DNA of 39,946 nucleotides from Sperchopsis tessellata (taxonomy: Eukaryota; Arthropoda; Insecta; Coleoptera; Hydrophilidae): the NCBI GenBank assembly GCA_033557685.1, contig JAWQRN010000090.1:1-39946 (forward strand), read 5' to 3'. Position 1 is the stretch's first letter, and each line of letters starts with the position of its first letter. Below, piece by piece: positions 11,171 through 22,649 of the stretch. The translations under genes and the position numbers were made by a program. The notes beneath the pieces were generated by a model that worked only from the letters and a program-made list of their open reading frames with translations, searched no databases and had not been told where the DNA came from.

Positions 11171-12229
11171 AGCAAATAATGTATTGAAGATATGAGAAAA
11201 AATTTGGAAGCAACTTTTCTTAAAATTAGTTCTACTCATATTCTAAACTTGACATTGATCAACGTGGTAAATTATTTGTACACCGATTATAAATTTATAT
11301 ATTTAATTCCTTCTAGTAGCTTCAGTTGCAAAGTCTCTAGCATTTTATTTATTATTTTTATGTCTCTAATAACTTTATTAAATTTGCTTGAATGTTTTAC
11401 TATTATTTGTAATATTTTTACATTTGAAATACTTTGTTGATAGCATAAAGTACTTAAGGTATTATATATAATATTTTTTTAACGAATCTGAAATCAAAAA
11501 AAAATTAATTTATTAAAGATAATTTTTAATATGTTAAAAATATTTTGTATTTTTTTGTATTTTTGAATTTTTTAACGAATCTGAAATCTGAAAAAAAATT
11601 AATTTATTAAAGATAACTTTCAATATGTCAATATTATTTTGCATTTTTTTTTGTATTTTTTGACTACATCACTGCAATTATCATAAAACAGTCACCATTT
11701 AATACCAAAAATGGAAATGATTCATTTGTAGTATCTTGGTTCATTAGAAATTTTAAATTTAACTCAGTAAATAATAAACAATTTTATAACATTTAAATAA
11801 CTTAAGTATAGCCGCATGTAGCTAATAGCAGATATGAAGTATATGTAATACTGTACATCTGCTAAGACATTTTCATACATACAGAATAAATGTAAAATTC
11901 TTCGCAGGTTTATGTTCGTCAATTATAAAATTTCGCATAATATTCATTGTATCAAGAGGTTGGAGTATTGGGTACATATTATAGATGTCTTCGCAGCGGC
12001 AAATTAAAATTTTAAGGATTTACGACATATGACGCATTTTGATGATTACCTACAATTATTAATACCAAATATATTATTACAGTAATTTTTACAAAATACA
12101 TAATATTTTAATGCATTTGACAAAAGCGCTCAAAATCGGAATAAGACACTAAAACCCACTAGGATACCTACCAATTGCCGAATTAATATTTCCACACTAT
12201 CTATTTTTGGGTATATAAAATCTACATTT
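11171..12229. other. AT-rich gene-free stretch
   Basis: No gene recognised. It contains a roughly 93-bp tandem duplication at 11481-11665 and is otherwise simple AT-rich DNA. A frame at 11192-11440 is hydrophobic only because of T-rich composition. Confidence 0.5.
11481..11665. repeat. Tandem duplication of about 93 bp
   Basis: Two adjacent copies both begin AACGAATCTGAAATC, pass through TTAATTTATTAAAGATAA and end in a T-rich TTTTGTATTTTT tract. Copy 1 starts at 11481 and copy 2 at 11574. They differ at a few sites (for example AATATGTTAAAAATATT against AATATGTCAATATTATT), so the duplication is not fresh. Confidence 0.85.
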
Positions 12230-12640
12230 TAAACCCTTCTTCTTCTTTCCACTTGAAACTTGGAACATCCAACTCTGACACAATTGTTTTAGACGTCTGG
12301 GGGGCCTCTTTCCTGCTGGCCTCGAATATCTGCTGCCGTTTTTCGCCATACCTCTTCCTTCATTCTTCACATGTGCTCATTCCAGCACTTTCTTTTCATT
12401 TTCGTCCACTTCCCTTTCTTGCTTCTCAGTCTATTCCTCAACGTTACTTCCACTAATTACTGTTGTTCTCATTTTATGCTTTATTGTTTGAGTTTCTGTT
12501 CTTGTCTCGCCTGCATAAGTTAGTATGGGCCTTATAATTGTGTTATATATTTTTACTTTAGTCTCTATGTCCATGTTCTTATTGGCCAATAGTGACGTCA
12601 CTTCTAAGCAAAGACATGGTATGGCCGCTAGTCGTAACAC
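12230..12640 (-). pseudogene. LINE reverse transcriptase 3' fragment
   Basis: Minus-strand translation includes NMDIETKVKIYNTIIRPILT and then YAGETRTE. This matches the K-I-YNTIIRPVLTYG-ETW motif downstream of the reverse transcriptase core in RTE-like/endonuclease-reverse transcriptase retrotransposons of insects. The remaining part (to about 12230) is Lys/Glu-rich and consistent with the tail. No catalytic YADD box is left. Confidence 0.6.
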
Positions 12641-14990
12641 AGACTTACTCTATGCCAGTAAAATATTTCCTAAATCGTTTGTTTATGTCATCAGTGTTTG
12701 TTGGTACTTATGCGGCTCGAAGAATTAAAATGTTGGTAATTATACGCTCGAAGGAGCAAAATGTTGGGTATGTTAGTGCTTACTTCGAAGGACCTATGTG
12801 AACTGTAATTGTATTGACACGGATTCTGTCTAGTGTATATAGGAGTAAATTTCTTGTACATAAACGTGAGTAAATGTTTTCGCTTACCTTAATTCCAATA
12901 TTTGCAGACGTGTGTATGTATGGGCTTCTCTGACTCGTGCGTTTTAGTAAGGAATGGTATATGTGGATGAAAGGATGAATATGAATGTTTTACACACAAT
13001 CTCATTAAACACAAACCATAGTTTATAAAACTCGCACACGAGTATAATTAACTTCGCGATCTAGAGCTGCATGGAATAGAAAGTTTATTTAATTCAAATT
13101 GTTTAACAATATGGCCAAAATTACATCGACACTGTGAGCTAGTATATGAACTGATATAGATGGCCGATCCACGATTACCCCGAACCTCTTTAGGTACAAA
13201 ATATGCCCCTTCTCCCTGTTACAGCGCATTTTAGAATTACCCACACTGAAAAAGAGAAAGTTTGACCCTTATCTGATGGTCGATAATAAGGCCAAGCACG
13301 TATTATTGTACATTGTGGACAAAAATACCCCGCTTTACACGAAGAGGTATCTCTTATCCCAAACAAGTATCGGTCCTATTGCCCCTTTCACGTTTTGGAA
13401 AACCCTATCTCGTAGGGATATAAGATGTTTGACGTCATATTTAATCAAATAAAGATACTAATATTTATGTAACACAATAAGCAGGTATAGGAGGCTTGCT
13501 ACAAAAAAATGGCGTAAATAGTATTGCATTGAAAACATTTATAATACCATATTTGTGCAGGAGATAATTTTGTTAGGCTCCTAGTGAAAAAAAAAAACAC
13601 CATATCTGCACTATTTACTAAAAAAAAGTAATTGTGTATTGAAATACGTAATAATTTGATACTTTATGTCTTTAGATATATATTTTAAAATATCCGGAGG
13701 AGAGTCGTAGTGTTTATATTAAAAAAGGCTTACATTAAAAAATGACAGTAATTATTTTAATAACACCGTAATTTACTAATCCGACAAATCTGCCACTTCC
13801 GGATTCACTAGTTCCGAATTTCCTACAAGACTCCCAGTTACGAACCCTTGAGTCTGAAATCTACCTTCCTTATTCAGTCACGATAGATACTTCTAGGATG
13901 CTCTCGACATTGCTACTTTTTAAAACTATTTACATATAAAGGAATTGGATTAGTCTACATATCATATCATTTTGAGTATTTTTGTTTAATATACTGGAAA
14001 AATGAAAACCCTATATACCCAAATGTATTTATGAATTTACAAGAATTTTATTATAGTAGTTATTTACATGTTAAATTTCTTTCTCCTGACGTTCATGAAT
14101 ATTTAACTTCCTAAATAAAAAACTAAAACTGTTAACAAAATTTATTATTATCTTCTGGCTAGTTCACTTGCGTGTTTTTTCTACATATCAGAGCCTGATC
14201 TTAAATGTGAACTGAACGGTACCATATACATTTCTCCGATCACTGAAAATGTTAAAACATCAGCCTCGGGTGTTGTTTTGCATGTGGGCATTCATCATGC
14301 GTGAAAAGGGAGAATAAAAACCGTAAGCGTTAATGCTTGTACAAACAAAGAAGAACGAATCCACTGTCGAAGACGAAGTTATTTAAGGAGGATGTTTAAA
14401 ATAAATATTAGTTTTCTCATTGGTGCCTTTTTCAGCCGCCTCGGACGACATCGCGTTCCCAGCATGAAGCCAAAGTGGATGGTTGTTTGTCTGTTGACAT
14501 TATGAATTCAACGAGTGTCTGGTTTCTAGAATTTTTGCTAATTATAATGCATAGATGCGGCCGACTTCTTGGAATGTTATTTTTCCACGACGGAAATGGG
14601 TGGCTAAGTCATTGAGTACCGACTTGAGGTGCTACACAATTAACGTGCTAGTACTGCTGATTCGATGTTATCTTCACCATCAGCCTAAATAAATTCAGTG
14701 CTGGGAAAAAGACAAAGTTCTCGAATAAATAATTGAAACCAAGTTCACATCACGTCTCTAGGTATTCGGGTCATCAGATCAATTGCACAATATATCGACT
14801 TATATGCAGGGCCTGATTAAAGGTTAAGGTCACTCTAAGTTAAAATGCTTGTAGCGCATGTTCTTAAATTTAACACTGAATTGTTTTCATTTAACATTTT
14901 CAATGAAATCGTTTATATCAAGATTGCAATACACATCACATCTTTAATATGAAATCACACCTTCTTATATTCAAAAGTTGGAGAGTTTTT
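12641..14990. other. Gene-free stretch
   Basis: No gene, RNA or known transposon protein recognised in 2.3 kb. The part at 13140-13450 is richer in GC and has CCCC-containing strings, but all frames are short and I could not match any of them. Confidence 0.45.
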
Positions 14991-14999
14991 CGATGTGGA

Positions 15000-16200
15000 T
15001 GGCCATGATAATAATAATAAATGCAACTGGAGCCTACATAAAACTTCCTTTTCTTGCTTTAGATGCAGCAAAGTTTTTTTATTATGTCATCAAAATTCAA
15101 ATTCTTCAGGAAGTCACTCTCTATGAATAAAAGTGGAAGATCTATGAGTTTATCTGATATAGTTAATAACCACCATTCTTGGAAAATTATCTTAATATTC
15201 GGGAAGATTTATTCAAGAATACAAGTTTTAAACAATCGTTTCAGGATGGTTACTTTTATTATCTCTTAAAAATACTTCCAAATGGACACAGTAAATAACT
15301 TGCGTAAATCCTATTTACACTTTTGTAGTAGTTGGTTCACTTTGACATGTATTTCATTATTTGTAATTTCGATTAAATCCCATAAAAATCCAATTTGAGT
15401 ATGTAGCGGTGTTCTCTTCAGTTCTCCAAATTTACTTTAAAATAATTTATTCACAATAAATGACTTTCGTATGGTTCCTAATACTGGCAGCTTTTTCACG
15501 TCATCTTCGTACATACCTGGCTCACGCAACTGCTTTGTCACCAAAAATATATCAGTATTGTTATTTCAAAGTGTTTTACTTCATCAGCAAGTAAGCAATC
15601 TTCAAATTTAATATCCTTTCTTTGGCTTTCATTGTTACTTATTTAGTTTGATGCGGAAATCATCTCATGGTAAGACATATACAAAGCTTTACTCGCATCA
15701 ACATATTTTGAGTAAAAGCGATTTCTTTTCAAATTAAATGAAACAGAGATATCACTACTTTCCGCAGCTGTGGAGCTCAGTAGCTGGAGGATTGAGGTTT
15801 TAAATTCTCGATTACGCTCGTAGTATCCAGACAAATTAGTGGCAGATATAAAGATTCAATAATAGCCACAACAGCTTATTTCTTACCTTTATGTCCACAG
15901 TTTTGTAAGAGCGTAACAAAACGTTCAATATGAGTGCCATCTCGCAAAAGAGAACAAGCGTTAACTGGGTAGTATGTAATACAAGGGAGTGGAATCTACG
16001 ATTATTGAAAAATACTTGGCATTTTGAACCTCTGTTTTGATCTTATTTTTAACTTGATCACATAATTGCACTGTTCACAACACGTCACAATACATTTCGC
16101 CAATAGAATTTAGCGTTGCCAAAATGCCAAATGCGGAGTCATTCTGTTTCCGTTTCTCCGTAGTTGCATATCGACAGGCGCCTGCCAGATAATCCTAATG
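15000..16200 (-). pseudogene. Second hAT-like transposase pseudogene (ZMYM1-like type)
   Basis: Translating the minus strand across frames gives, in order: KYFSIIVDSTP (about 16018-15986, the Asp block of this hAT group), IERFVTLLQNCGHKG, SGYYERNREFK (15834 onward), and near the end SDFLKNLNFDDIIKKL (about 15115-15068) followed by SKARKGSF-like residues. The order matches the TTF-finger/ZMYM1-like hAT proteins common in insects. The single longest open part is only 63 codons, with many stops, so this is older than the hAT at 8.1-10.9 kb. No terminal repeats were identified, so the limits are approximate. Confidence 0.6.
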
Positions 16201-16476
16201 ACATATAATTACTTCAAAATGCTAAAATTGTATCCTTGTTAGTAGATACTTGGTTGCTTAACTATTTTACTAGTCTAAACTATTTACTGTTTACTATTCA
16301 TATCTTTTAAGTATTTTTAAAATGGATAGACTACAATTTGAAACGCTTTTGTACTGTCAACCTCAACTTTGCTCATACAGTTTTCCCTTAAAAAGAATTC
16401 GCTTAATTGCTAAAATAAGTAGATTATAGAACAGTGAGAGAAATATTGCCATATGGAAAAGATGCAGCTACAAAGT

Positions 16477-17694
16477 TCCTGTAAAACATATTGTTCGAGC
16501 TGCTGACAAGGGTCGTCTTAATGCCATGATTCTACTTGATTTTTCCAAGGCGTTTGATATGATCAGCCATGTGCTGATGCTGTACATTGTACGTTACGTA
16601 GGATTTTCCAGCGGTGCGATCGACTTCTTTCGTTCTTATATCGATGGTAGGTCTCAGCGAGATGTATTGTCGGCCGGTGTTTCTGGGTTCAATCAAATTA
16701 TATCAGGTGTCCGCAAGGCTCCGCACTGGGTCGTTACTTTTCATAATTTATACCAGTGCCATATTTGCTGACTTTCCATGCAACTACCACCTATACGCTG
16801 ATGACTCGCAAATATACTACTTGTTTCAGCTTAGTGAGTTAAGTAAAGTTCTTCTGGCTGAAAAATCTAGACGCCATTCCTTGTTCATCAAAATCATAGT
16901 TCCTACTGTTAGAAGGAAAAAAAGGCCCGAAAATTGGCCATGGGGAGCCATAAGATAAAAGTTTGAGGCGATGTTTTACCTATTTCGAGTGAGGCTAGGA
17001 ACTTAGGTGTCGTGGTAGACATTGACCTCCGTTTCTGCAAGTATGTTGTTGGTCTGATAGGGAAAGCCTATGTTGTACTCAAGAGTCTGAACGGTCAACG
17101 CGGGTACCTCTCTTCATCTCCATTCTTTGATTCTCAGCCAGTTTAATATTTGTGACACTATCTATGGACTTTATTTAGATGCCTTTCATTCTCGCCGGAT
17201 GCAGAAAGTTTAGAATGCTTTAGTGCGCCTTGTGCTGGAAGTGAGGCGTAGGCAGCGTATATCGCGCGCATTGGCTGGTTTGTGGTGGCTTAGGATGGAG
17301 GCTAGAAGATGGTTTCACGCCACATATTTCACGCGAGATATTGAAAAAGTCACCTCCTTATCTGTACGAGAAATTAATATTCCATAAAGATATTCATAAT
17401 TTGAATTTAAGGTTGCGTGGGTCATTGATGCTTCCTCGATAGTCTAAGGCGGTGTTTAGGCGTTCCTTCACTTTTGTATGGTTATGGAAGGACTACTTTT
17501 AACAGGCGTTTGAGAATGTTGTTGATGTCATGTTGAGTAATTGAATGCGTGTAAAGTAATTGTGTGTCTGAGCGAGTAATAATTGTATGTTTGTGGTGCA
17601 GTCAAAGCGTGTACCTAGTAAAATGATAGATATAAGTGATAGAACAAATCTACCTAACTCTGGTTGGTATACTTAAATGTATACCTAGGCACTT

Positions 17695-17745
<51 letters not shown>

Positions 17746-17780
17746 GTGTTTTTATCTTGCCTTGTCAATAAAAATTATAT
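16477..17780 (+). mobile_element. Non-LTR retrotransposon (LINE), 5'-truncated and decayed
   Basis: The reverse transcriptase core starts with RAADKGRLNAMILLDFSKAF (about 16497 on), where the Asp of LLDFSKAFD is the first catalytic acid. A frame change follows, then SLLFIIYTSAIFADFP and HLYADDSQIY, the YADD catalytic box (about 16791-16820). Downstream frames continue with NLGVVVDIDLRF and later pieces of the C-terminal connection domain. The protein ends around 17570, and a TA microsatellite and a CTTGTCAATAAA-like tail follow. The order suggests a jockey/CR1-like LINE. The endonuclease and ORF1 are absent, as in ordinary 5' truncation. Several stops and frameshifts rule out activity. Confidence 0.82.
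17700..17743. repeat. (TA)n microsatellite at the LINE 3' end
   Basis: About 21 TA units in the tail of the LINE. It may derive from the element's own 3' simple repeat, since some LINEs end in short microsatellites; this is inferred. Confidence 0.93.
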
Positions 17781-18094
17781 AATAATATATATTTAAACGT
17801 ATAATCAAGCTGCAGTATCATTTTTAAAGACCAGAGTATGCAGATTATTGAGATTGATTCATCGCATTCTTAAATCAAGACACGGGGTCAGTCTCACTTC
17901 ACTGGTACTTATCATTAGGTGTTTCAGAAATACCATTCGAGGCGCCCTATGCGTCATTTAGTTTTTACGAAATTCTATCCCGGGTACCCATTTAGTATTC
18001 CCAAAGAAAAGCCTCCTAATAATAGAGTATGTACTAGGATTATATGGCAGCCCTACCACGGTTAGATCGCGGGAAAAATAACCAATTACTTGTG

Positions 18095-18198
18095 TTATTT
18101 TAATATTTGATAAATCAAATATCGAGAAAAGCAGTGAAGTCAATATATTAATTGCAGAGACCAAATACGATTTTTTTCGAAAAATTAAGGGAAACAAG
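18095..18198. repeat. Direct repeat copy 1
   Basis: About 104 bp starting TTATTTTAATATTTGATAAA and ending CGAAAAATTAAGGGAAACAAG. A close copy in the same orientation lies about 294 bp to the right. The identity of the repeat is unknown. Confidence 0.82.
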
Positions 18199-18388
18199 CC
18201 GAATTGTAGTGGACACTTGTTTCCGTCATTAAGACGTCACCAGCACCGCTCTTGTTAGTAACTAGCTGTGCCTCAGGTACGAAAACATATTTGATAATCA
18301 TTACACCACTCGGAAATCAATCCACACGAAATTGCCATTTTCGCATTATAATAAGAATTTGTAGCTTCCTTGGCCGTACATGAATGTA

Positions 18389-18496
18389 TTATTTTAATAT
18401 TTGATAAATCAGATTTCGAGCAAACCAGCCAAGCCAATATATTAAATGCAGAAACTAAATACGTTTTTTTTTTTTCGAAAAATTAAGAGAAACAAG
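18389..18496. repeat. Direct repeat copy 2
   Basis: Second copy of the 18095-18198 unit. It has a longer T-run before CGAAAAATTAAGAGAAACAAG and scattered substitutions. The spacer holds no recognised gene. Confidence 0.82.
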
Positions 18497-20678
18497 TACC
18501 AAATACTTATTTATATTATATATTTTTGTCAGTCAGTGAATTGTTCATGCCATTGTACGGAACCACCCCTGGAAATTTCTGTATTATGCTGCTTTGATAT
18601 TAATACATAATTAGTCATTGGGAAAACGCGTTGGTCAGATGAAGGTAATTGGCTGATCCTTGCTTGGCTTACTTCGTGCAAGAGTTAAAAACTTTCTCTT
18701 CTCCAGCGTAGCTATATTTTTTATCGTGCTGTTACAAAATTCAAATTCATTCAAAGGTCCTTCGAAATAAAATACATTGGCATTCGCAGATTGTCATCTG
18801 GTGATTCTTAACGGAAAGGCGAGAATGCGATGTGCTTACGATAAACAATTCAAATGTCATGAACCCGCACATCAAATGGAACGTTTTATAATATCTATTA
18901 TTTGAGGCTAGAAATATTAATACGTACAGATCCACAGGGATATTTCATCAAAAAATCTTTCTGTTCGCTCTGGGGTGACCATGGATCTATATAGGCCACA
19001 TTTTATGTATTATTTATATCTTTAACTTAGGTCTTGTTTTGCGTGGCTTTGTCAGTACTTCCTCATCGATTTGAACTTTACAAACGATATTTTTCTTATT
19101 GTATTCCTAGCTGCTACAATATAATGCCACAATTTTATTATGTTAAATAAGCAATTACTTACTTCGTATGTTAGTGCGTGTAGTTCGTGACCTGTATGGG
19201 TGTGCTTAATTTTGGTGCCTGGTAATGCAATTTGCAACACCTTTATTCTCGCATAGGGGTTGGTAGAATATTTCTATTTGTACAATTTAATGATCTATGA
19301 CCTATTTTATTATTGATTTTTATATTCTGGATGTATAGTCAATAAAGGATATTATTATTAAAGCTTGAAAATCTTTGAATGTACCGTTCATTAAAGGGAA
19401 TGGTTTTAAAAATGAATGCAATAATTGCATAGTAATAGGTATTATAATTTGGAAGGTATGAACAATAACAATGGATGGTCAAATATTAGTTAATCAATGT
19501 GATTTTAGGGTAGAGTAATTTGTACGAATGTAGTTTTTTTTTTGTTCAATTTAACCCATTCAACGGGGATATTGTAACAAACCTAATTTATATTTTCATT
19601 TCAGTTATTTGATCTCGTGTACCTTACGTAATCTGTCGGAATAGTAGGTATATACGATATTTGGATTGTCGAACATTAAACCGCAAACATACCGCTACTC
19701 TGTCGTGTAGCTCTGTGAATCTATTTATTATTTTTCATGTTAGTTGTTTCTTAAACAATTTACGATAGAGTATTCATTTAATATTAATTTTATAATTTCG
19801 TTTTTATCTTATCATATACTTATTTATTTTGACATTTATTTGAAGTATGAATGTTGTTTCCGGGTGGAAACTGTGTAGAGGCTCTAATAAGTGCCGACGT
19901 TTCATCCACTGTTGCAAGGGATATTTCGAGGCGAGTGATGTTACTTCAATAAATGAATTCACTGCACTGTGATTTTTCTTATATTGGAATATTGTAAACC
20001 TTCTGGTGTTTTATTAATCATTGTAAAGTACAAATATTTCGTTCACGTTTAGTTACTATAACACATACATCTCAGTGTTCACATGTTTCACTTTCAATTC
20101 CATGTTTTGACCCAAAGGAGGATTAGCAGTTCTATTTTATTATTATAGCTTCCGGGAATGCAGAGCGGACTAATATAATTGAGCATGCTTATTACGATAA
20201 GCGCCTTACCACATAAGTCCATCTTTTTGAGGGTCAAAACTGTTCATTTTCGTTTACACATAGTCAATGTTATGGCCAGAAAATTACAACTTGAAATATT
20301 ATCCTGTTTTTTGTCAATAACTATGTTTTGTATCGGTTTTGGTGATGTATCATACACTTACAGCTATGTATCTGTTTCAATAAATGTCTTAACTTTAAAT
20401 CCACGTAGGTACTTGAGACAAATATAGCATATATTCTCCTGTGTTTTCACAAGATGATTACGTCATTTTATTTGGCACTCAGGGCTAAAAAAATTGCATA
20501 AATATCTGATGCTGGAGCTTCATTTTCTTTAAATATCATTGTTTTTGAAGAGGATAAGCGCAAGGTCACAAAATATCCTCTATACACGGTTTTCACTTCA
20601 AATGGTATCACAAAAAATGTGTACAAATAACATAGATACCACAGTTTAAATGCAGCAGGTAGGCGAAGACATAGCCCT
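18497..20678. other. Gene-free stretch
   Basis: No coding exon recognised. It includes a dispersed-repeat copy at 19862-19950. The remaining open frames are short and unrecognised. Confidence 0.45.
19862..19950 (+). repeat. Dispersed repeat, forward copy
   Basis: Runs from GGGTGGAAACTGTGTAGAGG to GAGTGATGTTACTTCAAT and contains CCACTGTTGCAAGGGATATT. An inverted, diverged copy is at 24273-24363. Confidence 0.78.
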
Positions 20679-20788
20679 AGCACTATTTAGAGCTACATGT
20701 CTTGATAATGTCCTCTACAATGGTGAACGCAACGTCGGCAAGCCAACAAAAGGTTATTTTCCAGAAAACCTGAAGATATCTACTATGG
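20679..20788 (+). repeat. Dispersed repeat copy A
   Basis: Begins CTAGCACTATTTAGAGCTAC, contains ATGTCTTGATAATGTCCTCT and AACGTCGGCAAGCC, and ends ACCTGAAGATATCTACTA. It shares its whole length with copy C at 21067-21188 (same strand) and copy B at 20944-21050 (opposite strand). Confidence 0.82.
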
Positions 20789-20943
20789 TTTTTCATGTGT
20801 ACCTGCAGGTAGTATATTATTTAAGGTAGAGAAGAAGGGGTCAATGTGAAAAGGTAAATTTGTAATTCCAATTAAAATATGTAACATTCAAATTTGATAA
20901 TATAATATCAATGTTTAAACTGTTATATAGACTTTCACAACCT

Positions 20944-21050
20944 CAGTAGATATCTTCAGGTTTCCCGGCAGATAGCCATGTCTATGTTTTTCTTCTTGCT
21001 GATGTTTAGTCCACATATTCAGGGGACATTGTCAAGACATGTAGCTCTTA
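20944..21050 (-). repeat. Dispersed repeat copy B, inverted
   Basis: In reverse complement it reads GAGCTACATGTCTTGACAAT at one end and ACCTGAAGATATCTACTG at the other. It is the same unit as copies A and C but inverted, so A-B and B-C each form an inverted repeat. Confidence 0.82.
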
Positions 21051-21066
21051 AAATTTCTACATATAT

Positions 21067-21188
21067 CTAGCACTTTAAGGACTACATGTCTTGATACTGC
21101 GCCCTGCAATAGTGGACGAAACGTCAGCAAGAAGAAAAGCCAACACACGGTAATCTCCTGGAAAATCTGAAGATAAATATACTACCTG
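21067..21188 (+). repeat. Dispersed repeat copy C
   Basis: Starts CTAGCACTTTAAGGACTACA and contains GTGGACGAAACGTCAGCAAG and CTGAAGATAAATATACTA. Only 16 bp separate it from copy B, so B and C form a near-perfect-geometry hairpin about 245 bp long in total. Confidence 0.82.
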
Positions 21189-21518
21189 CCACTTTTGTGA
21201 CATTTTGTTTTTCTAATTGTTTGTTTTGTTTTTACTTTGTCTAAAATAATATGGAATTTCATATTTTCCAACTACACCTGAAGCTTTATATTGTTAAGGA
21301 TTTCTATTTTAGAGAAGATTTCTTCCTTTGTTGGGCAATAATTATTAATTTCAATGGCGTAATTACGTGGTGGCGTGAATAGAAAAGAAGAAGCCTATGG
21401 CCAGCTTAGGGTCTATGCAACCATATACATGTGTTTATATATAGGAGGGGCAATGAAAAGTTTTTGCCAGGGACCCACTATTTAAAAATTACGCAACTTG
21501 TAAAATTCACCATTTAAA

Positions 21519-22195
21519 ACTAATGTTATACTCCAAGACGATTTTCAAAGAAGTGCTGAAAAATTTGAATAACGGAAACCTTGTAAATGGAGAAAGACCG
21601 AACAAACGTAGTTGGTGAAACATATGGCCTCAAATTAAATGATAAAAAGACCGAATTTATAGTTATCTACAGGAATCAATTAGTTCCAGGAAGACTTCTG
21701 TTGAACAACTCAGAAATTGAACAAGTTGATAAAATCACATACTTGGGAATCCTGATCAACACACAGTATGACCATTCAGTTGACATCAAGAGTAGAATAG
21801 AAACAGCCAGAGCAGGATCAAGATAAGATCAATTTTAAAAAAATCAGCATCAAAGCCTTAAATCAAAATTAAGACTCATAAGGTGTTATGTGTTCCTTGT
21901 ACTGATGTATAGAATATAATCATGGACCTTCGAAATGCGAGTTTATAGGCATATGTTCAGAATTACCTGGATGGATCGTGTCACCATTGTTTTGAGGAGA
22001 TAAAATAAAAATATTGAGGTTGTTATAACTATCCAGAGAAGGAAGATTGAGTATTTTGGACATGTAGTGAAACATTCAGAAAGATTTGAAATATTGTAAC
22101 TTATACTACAAGGTAAGGTAGAAGGAGACCTGACCGGAGGAGGGTATCTTGGCTAGTTCGTAACAAGATTAAAGTCGCCATATGGATAGCCAATA
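21519..22195 (+). pseudogene. LINE (endonuclease-reverse transcriptase type) fragment lacking the YADD box
   Basis: One frame begins LMLYSKTIFKEVLKNLNNGN and then LVNGE, which in related elements leads into the YADD catalytic motif. Instead the sequence jumps to GETYGLKLNDKKTEF (21615-21660) and EIEQVDKITYLGILINTQYD, the blocks normally found after YADD. Farther on come RCYVFLVLMYR, YRHMFRITWMDR and RKIEYFGHVVKHSERFE, the usual C-terminal order. The catalytic region is therefore deleted, and stops are present. The 3' end near 22195 abuts the tandem repeats. Confidence 0.8.
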
Positions 22196-22236
22196 TCCGA
22201 TAATGGATAGCCACATCAAGAAAAATAAAAGTTCTA

Positions 22237-22649
22237 CAACAGTAGATGTCTTCAGGTTTTCTGGGAGATAACATGTGTTGACTTTCCTTCTTTGCAGAAA
22301 GAAAAACCAGTAGAGTAGATAACTCTTGGTAAACCTGGAATTGGGTTCTTTAAAGTGAACGCGGTCTCCATTTACGTACAATATGCGGGTTCCACATTAT
22401 TCACCCCTCCCAGAAGGCAACGATACCATTCATTATTTCTCTAATCAAAAAGATACGATCGCTTGAAACATCAAACCTTTCCTTTAACTGCCTAATAGTT
22501 CACTACTACGCTATCGAGGTGGTTAGTTAATTGTTAATATGTATGGTAAACTCTTAATACTTAATATTTTGTCGATAATCATTTAAAGTTCAGGTAGCAG
22601 CGAAGTGTTTTTGAAAATTGTAGAAATACTATACACAAGTTTCAAATAG
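22237..22649. repeat. Tandem duplication of about 0.4 kb, unit 1
   Basis: Starts CAACAGTAGATGTCTTCAGG and ends near ATACACAAGTTTCAAATAG. It consists of the 3' half of the A/B/C repeat family in minus orientation, then a reversed SINE piece (22335-22420), then about 200 bp with GTTAATATGTATGGTAAACT. An adjacent second unit follows at once. Confidence 0.88.
22335..22420 (-). mobile_element. SINE fragment inside tandem unit 1
   Basis: The reverse complement contains GCCTTCTGGGAGGGG, GTAAATGGAGACCGCGTTCA and AAAGAACCCAATTCC, diverged from the SINE at 6905-7171. The tRNA-like head is missing. Confidence 0.68.
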
